From the NCBI GenBank assembly GCA_903847605.1, contig CAINED010000042.1, positions 1-64,000 on the forward strand: a stretch of 64,000 nucleotides of DNA. The letters run 5' to 3'. Below the pieces are notes generated by a model. That model searched no databases. It was not told the DNA's origin and worked only from the letters and a program-made list of their open reading frames with translations. This DNA is from an uncultured Hyphomicrobiales bacterium (lineage in GTDB: Bacteria > Pseudomonadota > Alphaproteobacteria > Rhizobiales > Beijerinckiaceae). The position numbers and the translations under genes are program-made. Below, one piece after another: positions 33,669 to 41,665 of the stretch; within the stretch, counting starts at the first letter, position 1; each line of letters opens with the position of its first letter.

Positions 33669-34685
33669 ATGAAGGCTCTTGTTCTGTCCTGGCCGGTACG
33701 CCGGGAACACGCAAAGGTCAGGCGCAGCCTGCGCTGGCTGGCAATGTCGCTCGCATTTGGCGGATTGGCAGCAGGCGCGCCGGCTCTTGCGCAAACCTAT
33801 CCTGCGAAGACCATACGTTTCATCTCGCCCGGGACGCCCGGCAGCACGACCGATATCATGCCGCGCCTTCTGGCGCCTGAACTCGGACGCCGGCTCGGCG
33901 CGACTGTTTACGTCGACAACAAGGCCGGCGGAAGCGGCATGATTTCCGCCCAGGCCATGGCCGCTGCGCCGGCCGATGGCGCGACGCTCTATCTTTCGAC
34001 GGTCGGATCGCTCTGCATCGCCCCGCATGTGCTGGCGGGATTTCCGCTCGACCTGAAGGATTACCTGCCGATCTCGCTGACGGCGTCCTTGCCGCTCATT
34101 CTCGTCGTGAATCCGAAACTGCCCGTGCGCAGCGTGCAGGAATTTGCCGCATGGATGAAAGCCAATCCCGACAGGGCGACCTACGGCTCAGCCGGCGCAG
34201 GCTCTACCTCGGCGATTGCCGCCGCCGTCTTCGGCAAGGCTGCGGGCGCCAATGTCATCCACGTCCCGTTTCGCACCATGCAGCTTGCTGCTGACTCGAT
34301 CATCAAGGGCGAACTGACCTTTCTCGTCTCGGATATCGGAGTCATCGCCGCCAAGGTCAAGGAAGGCGCGCTACGCCCGCTAGCTGCCTCCACGGCGAAA
34401 CGTTCCGCCTTGATGCCGGATGTGCCGACATTCGCCGAGAGCGGTTACCCGATGGACATCACGCTCTGGTATGCGGTCTTCATGAAGACCGGCACGCCCG
34501 CGCCGCTTGCGGAACGCATGATCAATGAGCTTTCTTCCATCATGGCGACACCGGAGATCGAAGCGAAATGGCGCGACCTCGGCCTTGAGACGGGAAAGTT
34601 GCATGGCGCGGAGTTTGCCAAATACTATCAGGCCGAGTGCAAGCGCTGGGCCGAGATATTGCCCCCGCTCGGCATCAAGGAATAA
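33669..34685 (+). CDS. TctC/Bug-type periplasmic solute-binding protein (classical Bug type)
   Basis: A 338-residue binding protein. A long, positively charged n-region precedes the signal core (LAMSLAFGGLAAGAPALA). The mature part shows TYPAKTIRFISPGTPGSTTD, VDNKAGGSGMISAQAMAAA and ADGATLY, the classical Bug pattern. The start is ATG 33669, behind TTGGGAGGAAATGCC. It is the first gene of an apparent operon with two TauD-type dioxygenases, so its ligand is probably a carboxylate or sulfonate that they oxidise. Confidence 0.87.
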   Translation: MKALVLSWPVRREHAKVRRSLRWLAMSLAFGGLAAGAPALAQTYPAKTIRFISPGTPGSTTDIMPRLLAPELGRRLGATVYVDNKAGGSGMISAQAMAAAPADGATLYLSTVGSLCIAPHVLAGFPLDLKDYLPISLTASLPLILVVNPKLPVRSVQEFAAWMKANPDRATYGSAGAGSTSAIAAAVFGKAAGANVIHVPFRTMQLAADSIIKGELTFLVSDIGVIAAKVKEGALRPLAASTAKRSALMPDVPTFAESGYPMDITLWYAVFMKTGTPAPLAERMINELSSIMATPEIEAKWRDLGLETGKLHGAEFAKYYQAECKRWAEILPPLGIKE

Positions 34686-34727
34686 AATATCCCGACAAGA
34701 GAAGCCGAAGGCTCGATGGAGGAAACC

Positions 34728-35582
34728 TTGGTCGAATTCACCAAACTCTCGAAGCACACGGGCGTCGAGGTTCACGGTGTGGATTTGCGCGACGAACTCC
34801 CGTCCTCGACGATCGCCGAACTGCGCCGCCTCTTCGTCGAGAATTGTGTCATTCTCTTTCGCAGCCAGACGCTGACGCAGGAACAGCTTGTGCGCGCGAC
34901 CGGCTTCTTCGGCGAAGTTGCGAACTACGACAGGCCGCTGGATTTGCAGACAGAGCAGCAGAAGCGCCAGCTTCCGCAGGTGATGCTCATCACCAACATC
35001 CGCGAGGACGGCAAACCCATCGGCGCGCTGCCGGATGGGGAGATGTGGTTTCACCACGACATGATTCACAACGAACGGCCGCACAAGGCGACAATGCTCT
35101 ATTCCATCGAGATTCCCACCTGGGGCGGCAACACCGTCTTCTCAAATCTCTATGCCGCTTATAACGAGATGCCCGCCGATCTTCGCAGCAAGCTGGAAGG
35201 CCGCATGGCGCTCAACGCCTTCAACTACGGTGCGCGCTTCAAGGGCGACCCGGAAGCGATGAAGACGCGCAAGCAGGCGATCCACCCCGCCATTCGTGTG
35301 CACGAAGAGACCGGACGCAAGGCTGTCTATGTCGACCGCCTGATGACGCAGCAGCTTATCGGCCTTCCCGACGATGAAAGCGAAGCCGTGCTCGAACGCG
35401 TCTTCGATTTCATCGAGCGCGAGGAGTTCTGCTACGAGCACGCCTGGCGCAAGGGCGACGTTCTCCTGTGGGACAACCGTTCCTCCATCCACGCGCGCCG
35501 CGATTTCCCCGCTGACCAGATTCGTCTGATGTGGCGCACGACACTTGTGGGCGCGCCCGTCAAAGTCGCTGAACCGGCATAA
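34728..35582 (+). CDS. TauD/TfdA-family Fe(II)/2-oxoglutarate-dependent dioxygenase, copy 1
   Basis: A 284-residue oxygenase that couples 2-oxoglutarate decarboxylation to hydroxylation of an organic acid (taurine, 2,4-D or a relative). The metal triad is HxD in MWFHHDMIH plus the distal His in LLWDNRSSIHARRDF; the 2-oxoglutarate Arg follows in IRLMWRTTL. I take the TTG at 34728 as start because GGAGG lies 5 bases upstream and the resulting MVEFTKLSKHTG aligns with MVEYRKLSEHTG of copy 2. The ORF-track ATG at 34716 overlaps the ribosome site itself. It lies 42 bp after the binding protein. Confidence 0.88.
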   Translation: MVEFTKLSKHTGVEVHGVDLRDELPSSTIAELRRLFVENCVILFRSQTLTQEQLVRATGFFGEVANYDRPLDLQTEQQKRQLPQVMLITNIREDGKPIGALPDGEMWFHHDMIHNERPHKATMLYSIEIPTWGGNTVFSNLYAAYNEMPADLRSKLEGRMALNAFNYGARFKGDPEAMKTRKQAIHPAIRVHEETGRKAVYVDRLMTQQLIGLPDDESEAVLERVFDFIEREEFCYEHAWRKGDVLLWDNRSSIHARRDFPADQIRLMWRTTLVGAPVKVAEPA

Positions 35583-35599
35583 GATTCGGAAGAGATCCA

Positions 35600-36460
35600 A
35601 TGGTCGAATACAGAAAGCTCTCCGAGCACACGGGCGCGGAAATCCTCGGCGTCGATCTCTCGAAGCCGCAGCCGCGCGACATTGTCGAAGACATCAAGCG
35701 CGTCTTCGCCGAGCGCTGTGTCGTCATCTTTCGAGATCAGAAACTCACGCAGCCGCAACTCGTTGCGGCCAGCGCGCTCTTCGGCGAGCCCGGCCAATAC
35801 GATCTGCCTGTGGAACACCGAACCGAGGAAGAACTGAAACAATTGCCGCAGATCATGATGATCACCAACATCCGCAAGGACGGCAAGCCGATCGGGGCGC
35901 TGCCGGACGGCGAGATGTGGTTTCATCACGACATGATTCACAGCCAGAACCCGCACAAGGCGACGCTGCTTTATGCGATCGAGATTCCCTCCTGGGGCGG
36001 CGAAACCGTATTCGCCAATCTCTTCGCCGCCTACGACGATCTCCCCCAAGAGATGAAGAACAGGCTCGAAGGGCGCATGGCGCTGAATGCATTTAATTAC
36101 GGCGCGCAATTCCGGGGCGATCCCAATGCTGCCTCCACGCGCCGGCAGGCGGTCCATCCGGCGATCCGTGTTCACGAAGAGACCGGGCGCAAGGCGATCT
36201 ACATGGATCGGCTGATGACGCATTCCATCGTCGGCCTGCCGCAGGAGGAAAGCGACGAACTGCTCGCGTTCATCTTCGATCACATCGAGCAGGAAAAATT
36301 TACCTACGAGCACAAGTGGCGCAAGGGCGATCTCGTCATGTGGGACAATCGCTCCTCAATTCATGCGCGCAAGGATTTTCCAGCCGGCGAAGTGCGATTG
36401 ATGTGGCGCACGACATTGCTGGGCGAGGCCGCGCCGGCGAGAAGCGTTGCGGCAGGATAG
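35600..36460 (+). CDS. TauD/TfdA-family Fe(II)/2-oxoglutarate-dependent dioxygenase, copy 2
   Basis: A 286-residue paralogue of the preceding gene, 17 bp downstream. It is colinear without gaps in the core and shares long identical blocks such as DGKPIGALPDGEMWFHHDMI and EGRMALNAFNYGA. The iron ligands (FHHDM and WDNRSSIHARKDF) and the 2-oxoglutarate Arg (VRLMWRTTL) are intact, so both copies should be active. Differences cluster in the first 60 residues after the N-terminus and near residues 215-240, which in this family help define the substrate pocket. It ends 1 bp before a convergent gene. Confidence 0.9.
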   Translation: MVEYRKLSEHTGAEILGVDLSKPQPRDIVEDIKRVFAERCVVIFRDQKLTQPQLVAASALFGEPGQYDLPVEHRTEEELKQLPQIMMITNIRKDGKPIGALPDGEMWFHHDMIHSQNPHKATLLYAIEIPSWGGETVFANLFAAYDDLPQEMKNRLEGRMALNAFNYGAQFRGDPNAASTRRQAVHPAIRVHEETGRKAIYMDRLMTHSIVGLPQEESDELLAFIFDHIEQEKFTYEHKWRKGDLVMWDNRSSIHARKDFPAGEVRLMWRTTLLGEAAPARSVAAG

Positions 36461-36461
36461 A

Positions 36462-37331
36462 TCAATTCGCGAAAACCGCCCGCAGAAATTCCGTCGCGCC
36501 GCTTATGGAGGCTTGCGTCGCCGAAAAATTTGCAGGGTTCGATTGCCGTCGTGCGCCGGGATCGTCGAAACTGTGCGTCGCACCGGGATAGATCGCGATA
36601 TTGATCGCGCCGCCCTGCATCTGGGAAGCTCGCGCAAACCTCTCGCAACGGGTTGCGGAGACTTCTTCGTCAGCTTCGCCAGCGAACACTTGAATTGGCG
36701 CATGCGGAATGTATCGCCGGTCGAACCGGTTGTGCAGACCGCACGCCGGGTAGAATGAAAGGCCGCCGCGAAATCCTTCGCCCGGTCTGAAGCCATTGGC
36801 AGCGAGGACTACGTCGGACATCGCCGCGATTGTCGCGCTGCCGCCGTTCGACCATCCCATCAGGGCGATCTTTTGCCCATCGATATCCGCACGTGTTCGC
36901 AGATAGCGCAATGCGCCATAGGCGTCGAGCGGCCGTACCGTCACTTCATTCACGGCGTCCGGTCTGTCCTGATATGAGAAGCGCGGGAAGCCGGTGGGGT
37001 ATCCGCGTGGGCCGAAGCCGTCGACCATCAAAGCGGCGTAGCCTTGCGACGCCCAGTATTGACCCCAGAATTTGTGACGTTGAGTCAGGGTTGCGGCGTC
37101 GTATCGTCCGCGCGCGAGGCTCGAATAGGCGCCTGCCCGCCCGTGCATGAGGACGACGGCCGGCGACCGGTCCCGTTGCCCTTGCAGGCGAAACAGGTAG
37201 CCGACCAGAATTGTCCCATCGAGACTCTGAAACTGGAGAGTTTCCGGCGCTGCGCCGATTTGTGCCGTAACTGGTCCGGAATGAAGCATTGCGCCCAAGG
37301 CGGCACTGGCTGCTGCGATCATGACACGCAT
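36462..37331 (-). CDS. secreted dienelactone hydrolase-family alpha/beta hydrolase
   Basis: A 289-residue hydrolase with a signal peptide (MRVMIAAASAALGAMLHSGPVTAQ), hence periplasmic. The alpha/beta core shows PAVVLMHGRAG at the oxyanion loop, LMGWSNGGSATIAAM with the nucleophile in GWSNGG (Ser in place of the Cys of true dienelactone hydrolases), a late Asp in FAGEADEEV, and the catalytic His in PGATHSFDD. The ATG at 37331 is chosen for the AAAGGGG upstream and the signal peptide. The substrate is unknown; an ester, lactone or peptide is possible. Confidence 0.82.
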   Translation of the reverse strand: MRVMIAAASAALGAMLHSGPVTAQIGAAPETLQFQSLDGTILVGYLFRLQGQRDRSPAVVLMHGRAGAYSSLARGRYDAATLTQRHKFWGQYWASQGYAALMVDGFGPRGYPTGFPRFSYQDRPDAVNEVTVRPLDAYGALRYLRTRADIDGQKIALMGWSNGGSATIAAMSDVVLAANGFRPGEGFRGGLSFYPACGLHNRFDRRYIPHAPIQVFAGEADEEVSATRCERFARASQMQGGAINIAIYPGATHSFDDPGARRQSNPANFSATQASISGATEFLRAVFAN

Positions 37332-37441
37332 CTGTAGCCCCTTTACTGGATCGGCTATCCTTGATCTTTTTTCCATGAGAACGGTGTGACCAATCGCACA
37401 AGGCGAGTTGCAACGGCGGACGGCAAATGCAGGAGAACCAT

Positions 37442-37939
37442 ATGGCGAGCGAAGTGGATTTCGATTTCTCGGCAGACGTGATCATGGCTGGCGGCGATGC
37501 CGCCGAACGCAACTGGGCGCTCTTACGCAGGCACATGGTGGCCGAATGGTCCTGCGATCTCGATGCGACGATGGCGACGATGACGCGCAACGGTCCCTTC
37601 CAGATCATGCACGCCACCGGTCTGCATATACGCGGATGGGACAATGTGCGCGCCTTTTATTCCGAGCGGATGAATACCTTTCAGGGTCAGGGCTTTTATG
37701 CCCATCGCCTTGTCGTTTCCGAGAAAGCTATCGTCGGCACGGGCTATTTCAGTGGCACGCCGAGCGGTGTCTTCTTCGGCACACAGACGAGTGGCAAGAC
37801 ATTGTGCCTGCCGATGACCGTGTGGATCTATTTCGAGGATGGGCTGATCAAGGGTGAGGCCGCCTATCTCGACGGACTCGAATTGCAGCGGCAAATCCGT
37901 GAGGGTTCGCAAATCGATCGCAATACACCGGTTTATTGA
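37442..37939 (+). CDS. SnoaL/NTF2-like protein
   Basis: A 165-residue protein with the cone-shaped NTF2-like fold pattern: an N-terminal helix with AERNWALLRRHMVAEWSCDLDATMATMTRNGPFQIM, then RGWDNVRAFYSERM and a C-terminal sheet with GKTLCLPMTVWIYFEDGLIKGEAAYLD. Such proteins are isomerases, dehydratases or ligand-binding subunits. Start ATG 37442 follows GCAGGAGAACCAT; the ORF-track start 5 codons upstream has no ribosome site. Its 3' end overlaps the convergent binding-protein gene by 7 bp. Function is not determinable. Confidence 0.7.
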   Translation: MASEVDFDFSADVIMAGGDAAERNWALLRRHMVAEWSCDLDATMATMTRNGPFQIMHATGLHIRGWDNVRAFYSERMNTFQGQGFYAHRLVVSEKAIVGTGYFSGTPSGVFFGTQTSGKTLCLPMTVWIYFEDGLIKGEAAYLDGLELQRQIREGSQIDRNTPVY

Positions 37940-38937
37940 GGGGGCGCGATCCTAAAGCCCGTGCGCTGCGCAAACGCCTTCCACTTCTCGACTTCGGAAA
38001 CGTAGAACGGCGCGAAGACCTTGCCCGGTTTCGACACGGGATCGGCATAGATGGTCTTGAACTTCGCCTGATGTGCCGGATCGGCGACGACTTTTTCGAT
38101 GGCGTCGCTGATGCGGTCGCGCAGCGCCAGATCGATTTTCGGAGGCGCAAAGGCGCCAAGCCAGCCGACGAGCGTCATCTCTTTCACGCCCAGTTCGGCC
38201 ATGGTCGGCACGTCAGGCAATTGCGGCAGGCGTTGCGGCGCCAGCGTTGCGAGAAAGCGCACGCGTGGATTGGTCAGGTGGCCGGCAATGCTCGCGACGC
38301 TCGGCATATAGAGATCGGTGACGCCCGCGATAAAATCATTCAGCACCGGCGCCGCACCCTGGTAGGGCACATGCACCATCTCGAGACCGAACTGGCTGGC
38401 GAGATAGGCCGAAGTTACATGCGGCGTGGACGCAATGCCTGAGGATCCATAGTTGAGTTTGCCAGGACTGGCTTTCGCATAGGCGACGAATTCCTGGAGG
38501 GTCTTGACTGGCAGCGCGGCCTTCACCGCCATGAGATATTGCGCTTCGACAACTTGCGCCACGGGCGTATAGCCGTTGCGATAGTCGAAATTGAAGGCAG
38601 GATCGACCGCGGGCGGGATGCCGATGCCTCCATCGTTATTCACCAGCAGGGTATAGCCATCGGGCTCTGATTTCACGAGTTCGCCGAGACCGATACGCCC
38701 GTTTCCGCCCGTCTTGTTGACGACAAGAAACGTCTGGCCCGTCTGTTGACGCAGGCCATCGGCGAGGAAGCGGGCAACCCCGTCGATATATCCACCTGCC
38801 GGATAGGGCACAATAACAGTCACGCGCTGTTTCGCCGGCCAAAGTTCCTGTGCCGGCGCTTCGCCTACAATGATGCAAGCAGCGCCCGCTGCCGCGCAGC
38901 TACGGGCGAAGACTTTCAAGAGTCTCGCGATATCCAT
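37933..38937 (-). CDS. TctC/Bug-type periplasmic solute-binding protein (classical Bug type)
   Basis: A 334-residue binding protein. The leader FARSCAAAGAACIIVGEAPA is followed by RVTVIVPYPAGGYIDGVARF, VVNKTGGNGRIGLGELVKS and EPDGYTLLVNND, as in classical Bug receptors. The ATG at 38937 is preceded by CCGGGAGAGAACGCC; the ORF-track start adds 15 unlikely residues. It diverges from a luciferase-like oxidoreductase gene with a 184-bp gap that may hold shared control elements. No membrane subunits are nearby. Confidence 0.87.
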   Translation of the reverse strand: MDIARLLKVFARSCAAAGAACIIVGEAPAQELWPAKQRVTVIVPYPAGGYIDGVARFLADGLRQQTGQTFLVVNKTGGNGRIGLGELVKSEPDGYTLLVNNDGGIGIPPAVDPAFNFDYRNGYTPVAQVVEAQYLMAVKAALPVKTLQEFVAYAKASPGKLNYGSSGIASTPHVTSAYLASQFGLEMVHVPYQGAAPVLNDFIAGVTDLYMPSVASIAGHLTNPRVRFLATLAPQRLPQLPDVPTMAELGVKEMTLVGWLGAFAPPKIDLALRDRISDAIEKVVADPAHQAKFKTIYADPVSKPGKVFAPFYVSEVEKWKAFAQRTGFRIAPPQ

Positions 38938-39121
38938 GGCGTTCTCTCCCGGCCGGTGCAGTTCTCTGCACTTTCCCTTCAAACTCTATCACCTGCGACT
39001 TTATTGGCAAATCGCCGCACTTGAGCCGCTTGCACGCGGTCGCGAAACGCTTAAAGTGTCGTCAAGCGGACCTGCGAGCCGCAGAACGCGAATGCGTAAG
39101 GTCATTCGCAGGAGGAAACTA

Positions 39122-40360
39122 ATGCGACGGCAATTTTTCTTCTTTTCGGAGATGGGCTACAATGTCTATCCCGAGGAAGAGGCGCAGAAGTACGGCTATA
39201 CTTCCCTGATGTTTCCCAACAGCATATTCGATCGCGAGAAGGCCCGCGACCTCTGGCAAATGTTCTTGCGCGAACACGAATTCGCTTCTGACGTGGGGTT
39301 CGACGGGTCCGTCTGCAACGAGCACCACAACAACGTGCTCTCGATGCAGGAGAGTGTGAACATCTCTGCGGCAGTGGTCAGCCAGCGCATAAAGGGCACG
39401 ATCGCGCTGATCGGAAATCCTCTCCCGATCCACGACAATCCCGTACGCGTGGCCGAAGAGATCGCCATGCTCGATCTGATCTCCAATGGCCGTATCATCT
39501 GCGGCTTCGTGCGCGGAACGGGTGTCGAGCAGCTTTCGACCAATGCCAACCCCGCCTATAACAGGGAACGCTTCGAGGAAGCCTATGCGCTGATCAAGAA
39601 GACGTGGACGACCCCGGGGCCGTTCCGCTGGGAAGGCAAGCACTATCACCTGCGCGTTGTGAATCCCTGGCAATTGCCGCTGCAGAATCCGCATCCGCCC
39701 ATCTGGGCCGGAGGCATCTTGTCGCCCGAGACGATCCGCTGGGCCGCGAAGGAGCGCATCGCCTATCTTGTTCTCGGCAGTGCGCTCGACGCAACGGCTT
39801 CCTGCCGCGAGATTTATCATGAAGTGGCGAAGGCCGACGGCTGGACGCCGGGCCCCGAACATCTCGGCTATCTCATCCATACCAGTGTGATGGATACGGA
39901 TGAGCAAGCCTATGACATGGGCAAGTATCATTATGGCGGCACGTCGGCCATCGGGCGTGATCGCGGCGGTGGCGGCGGCGCGCTGACGCAGGGCACCGGT
40001 TCCGGCGGCGCGACGGGAACCCCCCATCCCGAATGGGCTTCGCCGCCCGGCTATATGTCCAAACAGGCCAAGGCCGGCAGCATGGCGCGCGAGCGGCGGA
40101 TGTCCGAAGGCACATATGACGCTGCCGTGAAAGCAGGCCTTATCGTAACCGGAAGCCCCAAGACGGTGATCCAGAAATTCAAGCACATCATCGACCGCAC
40201 CGACCCGGGCTATCTCACGTTCTGGGCGCGCGAGGGTCGCAAGCCGCATGACGCCACGATGCGTGGCATCGAGCTCCTCGGCAAGGAGGTCATTCCTGCA
40301 TTGCGGGAACACAAATCGGCACTTGTCACAGGCAAGGAGGTAACGCCGTGGCCGCATTGA
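39122..40360 (+). CDS. luciferase-like (LLM class) flavin-dependent oxidoreductase with Gly-rich insertion
   Basis: A 412-residue luciferase-superfamily flavoenzyme. Signatures are VCNEHHNNVLSMQESVN, IALIGNPLPIHDNPVRVAEE and DLISNGRIICGFVRGTGVEQ. Residues about 279-310 carry an unusual Gly-rich insert (GRDRGGGGGALTQGTGSGG) in the region of the mobile loop of this family. The start follows GCAGGAGGAAACTA; the ORF-track start at 38870 has no support. Its end overlaps the start of an alpha/beta hydrolase gene by 13 bp, implying a two-enzyme oxidation-hydrolysis step, for example Baeyer-Villiger-like oxygenation then ester cleavage. Confidence 0.87.
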   Translation: MRRQFFFFSEMGYNVYPEEEAQKYGYTSLMFPNSIFDREKARDLWQMFLREHEFASDVGFDGSVCNEHHNNVLSMQESVNISAAVVSQRIKGTIALIGNPLPIHDNPVRVAEEIAMLDLISNGRIICGFVRGTGVEQLSTNANPAYNRERFEEAYALIKKTWTTPGPFRWEGKHYHLRVVNPWQLPLQNPHPPIWAGGILSPETIRWAAKERIAYLVLGSALDATASCREIYHEVAKADGWTPGPEHLGYLIHTSVMDTDEQAYDMGKYHYGGTSAIGRDRGGGGGALTQGTGSGGATGTPHPEWASPPGYMSKQAKAGSMARERRMSEGTYDAAVKAGLIVTGSPKTVIQKFKHIIDRTDPGYLTFWAREGRKPHDATMRGIELLGKEVIPALREHKSALVTGKEVTPWPH

Positions 40361-41145
40361 TCGATACCCATAAAGAAGAGATCGTGCAGGCTGCAGGCAT
40401 TTCGACACAGGTCCGGCGTGGCGGAAAGGGCGCGCCGCTCCTCGTCATACACGGCGAACTGGGATTGCCGGGCTGGCTGAAATCTTTCGACATCATCGCG
40501 CAAGATCGCGAAGTGATCGCGCCCTCATTGCCGGGTTATGGCGCCAGCGAACGGCCAGACTGGATCATGAGCGTGCATGATCTCGCCGCATGGGTCTCCT
40601 GGTTCGTTCGCGACAACAAGATTGCAACGCCGGTCGATGTTGTCGGCTTCTCGATGGGCGGCTGGATCGCTGCCGAACTCGCGACGCTCAATCCGGCCAT
40701 CTTTAACAGGCTCGTGCTCGTGGGACCGATGGGCGTGAAGCCGCGCGAAGGCGAAATCTTCGATTATTTCCTCGAAGGCGGCATGACCGGCATCCGCCGG
40801 AATTTTCTAGCGCCAGACTCGTGTGAGGAATTCAAGCGCTTCTGGGGCCGCGACCTCACGCAGGACGAAACGGACGCCGTCGAGTGGCACCGCGAGACCA
40901 CATGCCGTATCGTGTGGAAGCCCTACATGCATTCCCTGACCCTGCCGCATTTCCTGCTGTCGATTGCAGTACCGACACTGATCGTGCAGGGCGAGAAGGA
41001 TGCGGTGACACCATTGGATTGCGGGCGAATGTTTCGGGACGTTATCCCGGGCGCGAAGCTCGAAACGATCGATGATTGCGGACACATGCCCGAGATGGAA
41101 ACGCCTGCCCGATTTGCAGAGATCGTCCGCAAATTTCTCGGCTGA
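40348..41145 (+). CDS. alpha/beta hydrolase coupled to the LLM oxidoreductase
   Basis: A 265-residue cytoplasmic alpha/beta hydrolase. It has the oxyanion segment LLVIHGELG, the nucleophile elbow VVGFSMGGWIAAELA, the acid in LIVQGEKDAVTP and the catalytic His in DCGHMPEMETPARFAEIV. It is in the MhpC/haloperoxidase-like group that includes C-C hydrolases and esterases. It starts with GTG behind AAGGAGGTAACGCC, inside the end of the LLM gene, so it is translationally coupled to it. The joint substrate is unknown. Confidence 0.85.
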   Translation: MAALIDTHKEEIVQAAGISTQVRRGGKGAPLLVIHGELGLPGWLKSFDIIAQDREVIAPSLPGYGASERPDWIMSVHDLAAWVSWFVRDNKIATPVDVVGFSMGGWIAAELATLNPAIFNRLVLVGPMGVKPREGEIFDYFLEGGMTGIRRNFLAPDSCEEFKRFWGRDLTQDETDAVEWHRETTCRIVWKPYMHSLTLPHFLLSIAVPTLIVQGEKDAVTPLDCGRMFRDVIPGAKLETIDDCGHMPEMETPARFAEIVRKFLG

Positions 41146-41217
41146 CGAGAGGGCCAGTATCTTTACTTCGCGGATTCCCCGGTTAAGCTGCGCCCGCGTT
41201 CAATCTGGGAGGGCGGA

Positions 41218-41607
41218 ATGCAGAACTCGCCTGCAGTCAATCTTGTGCTTCTTTTCGCGCGCATCTGCGTCGCGATTCTCTTTCTTGTTGCCGCCTACAA
41301 CAAGATCAAGGGCTATAACTTCTTCCTCGGCTATTTCGGAAAACTCGGCATTCCCATGCCGGCGATTTCGACGCCCATCATCATCGCGATCGAACTTCTG
41401 GGCGGTCTTGCGATGCTGGTAGGCTTCAAGGTGCGGGTCTTCGGGCCGATCCTCGCACTGTTCTCGATTGTCGCGGGCCTTTACGCGCACACCAATTTCG
41501 CCGACGTGAACCACCTCAATCACTTCCTGAAGAACATCGGTCTCTTCGGAACGATTGCCCTGTTCTACGCGACCGGCGCTGGCGCCTATTCCGTCGACAA
41601 GGACTGA
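41218..41607 (+). CDS. DoxX-family membrane protein
   Basis: A 129-residue four-helix inner membrane protein. The first helix is VNLVLLFARICVAILFLVAAYNKI. KLGIPMPAISTPIIIAIELLGGLAMLVGF and FGPILALFSIVAGLYAHTNF follow, as in DoxX/DoxD-like proteins of quinone-linked redox and redox-stress systems. The start is preceded by GGGAGGGCGGA. It follows the LLM-hydrolase pair by 72 bp, possibly in the same transcript, and ends in a terminator. Confidence 0.82.
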   Translation: MQNSPAVNLVLLFARICVAILFLVAAYNKIKGYNFFLGYFGKLGIPMPAISTPIIIAIELLGGLAMLVGFKVRVFGPILALFSIVAGLYAHTNFADVNHLNHFLKNIGLFGTIALFYATGAGAYSVDKD

Positions 41608-41631
41608 CACCGAAACGGACCGCATACAACG

Positions 41632-41659
41632 AGCCCGGCCTGCGAAATAAGGCCGGGCT
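41632..41659 (+). terminator. intrinsic terminator after the DoxX gene
   Basis: 10-bp perfect stem AGCCCGGCCT / AGGCCGGGCT with loop GCGAAATA, followed by TTTGCCTT. It lies 24 bases after the stop codon. Confidence 0.8.
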
Positions 41660-41665
41660 TTTGCC

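Noticed and set aside
39030-39057. TTGCAC-n16-TAAAGT as promoter of the LLM gene at 39122
   Set aside because: Only a partial match at both boxes in GC-rich sequence; comparable matches arise by chance.
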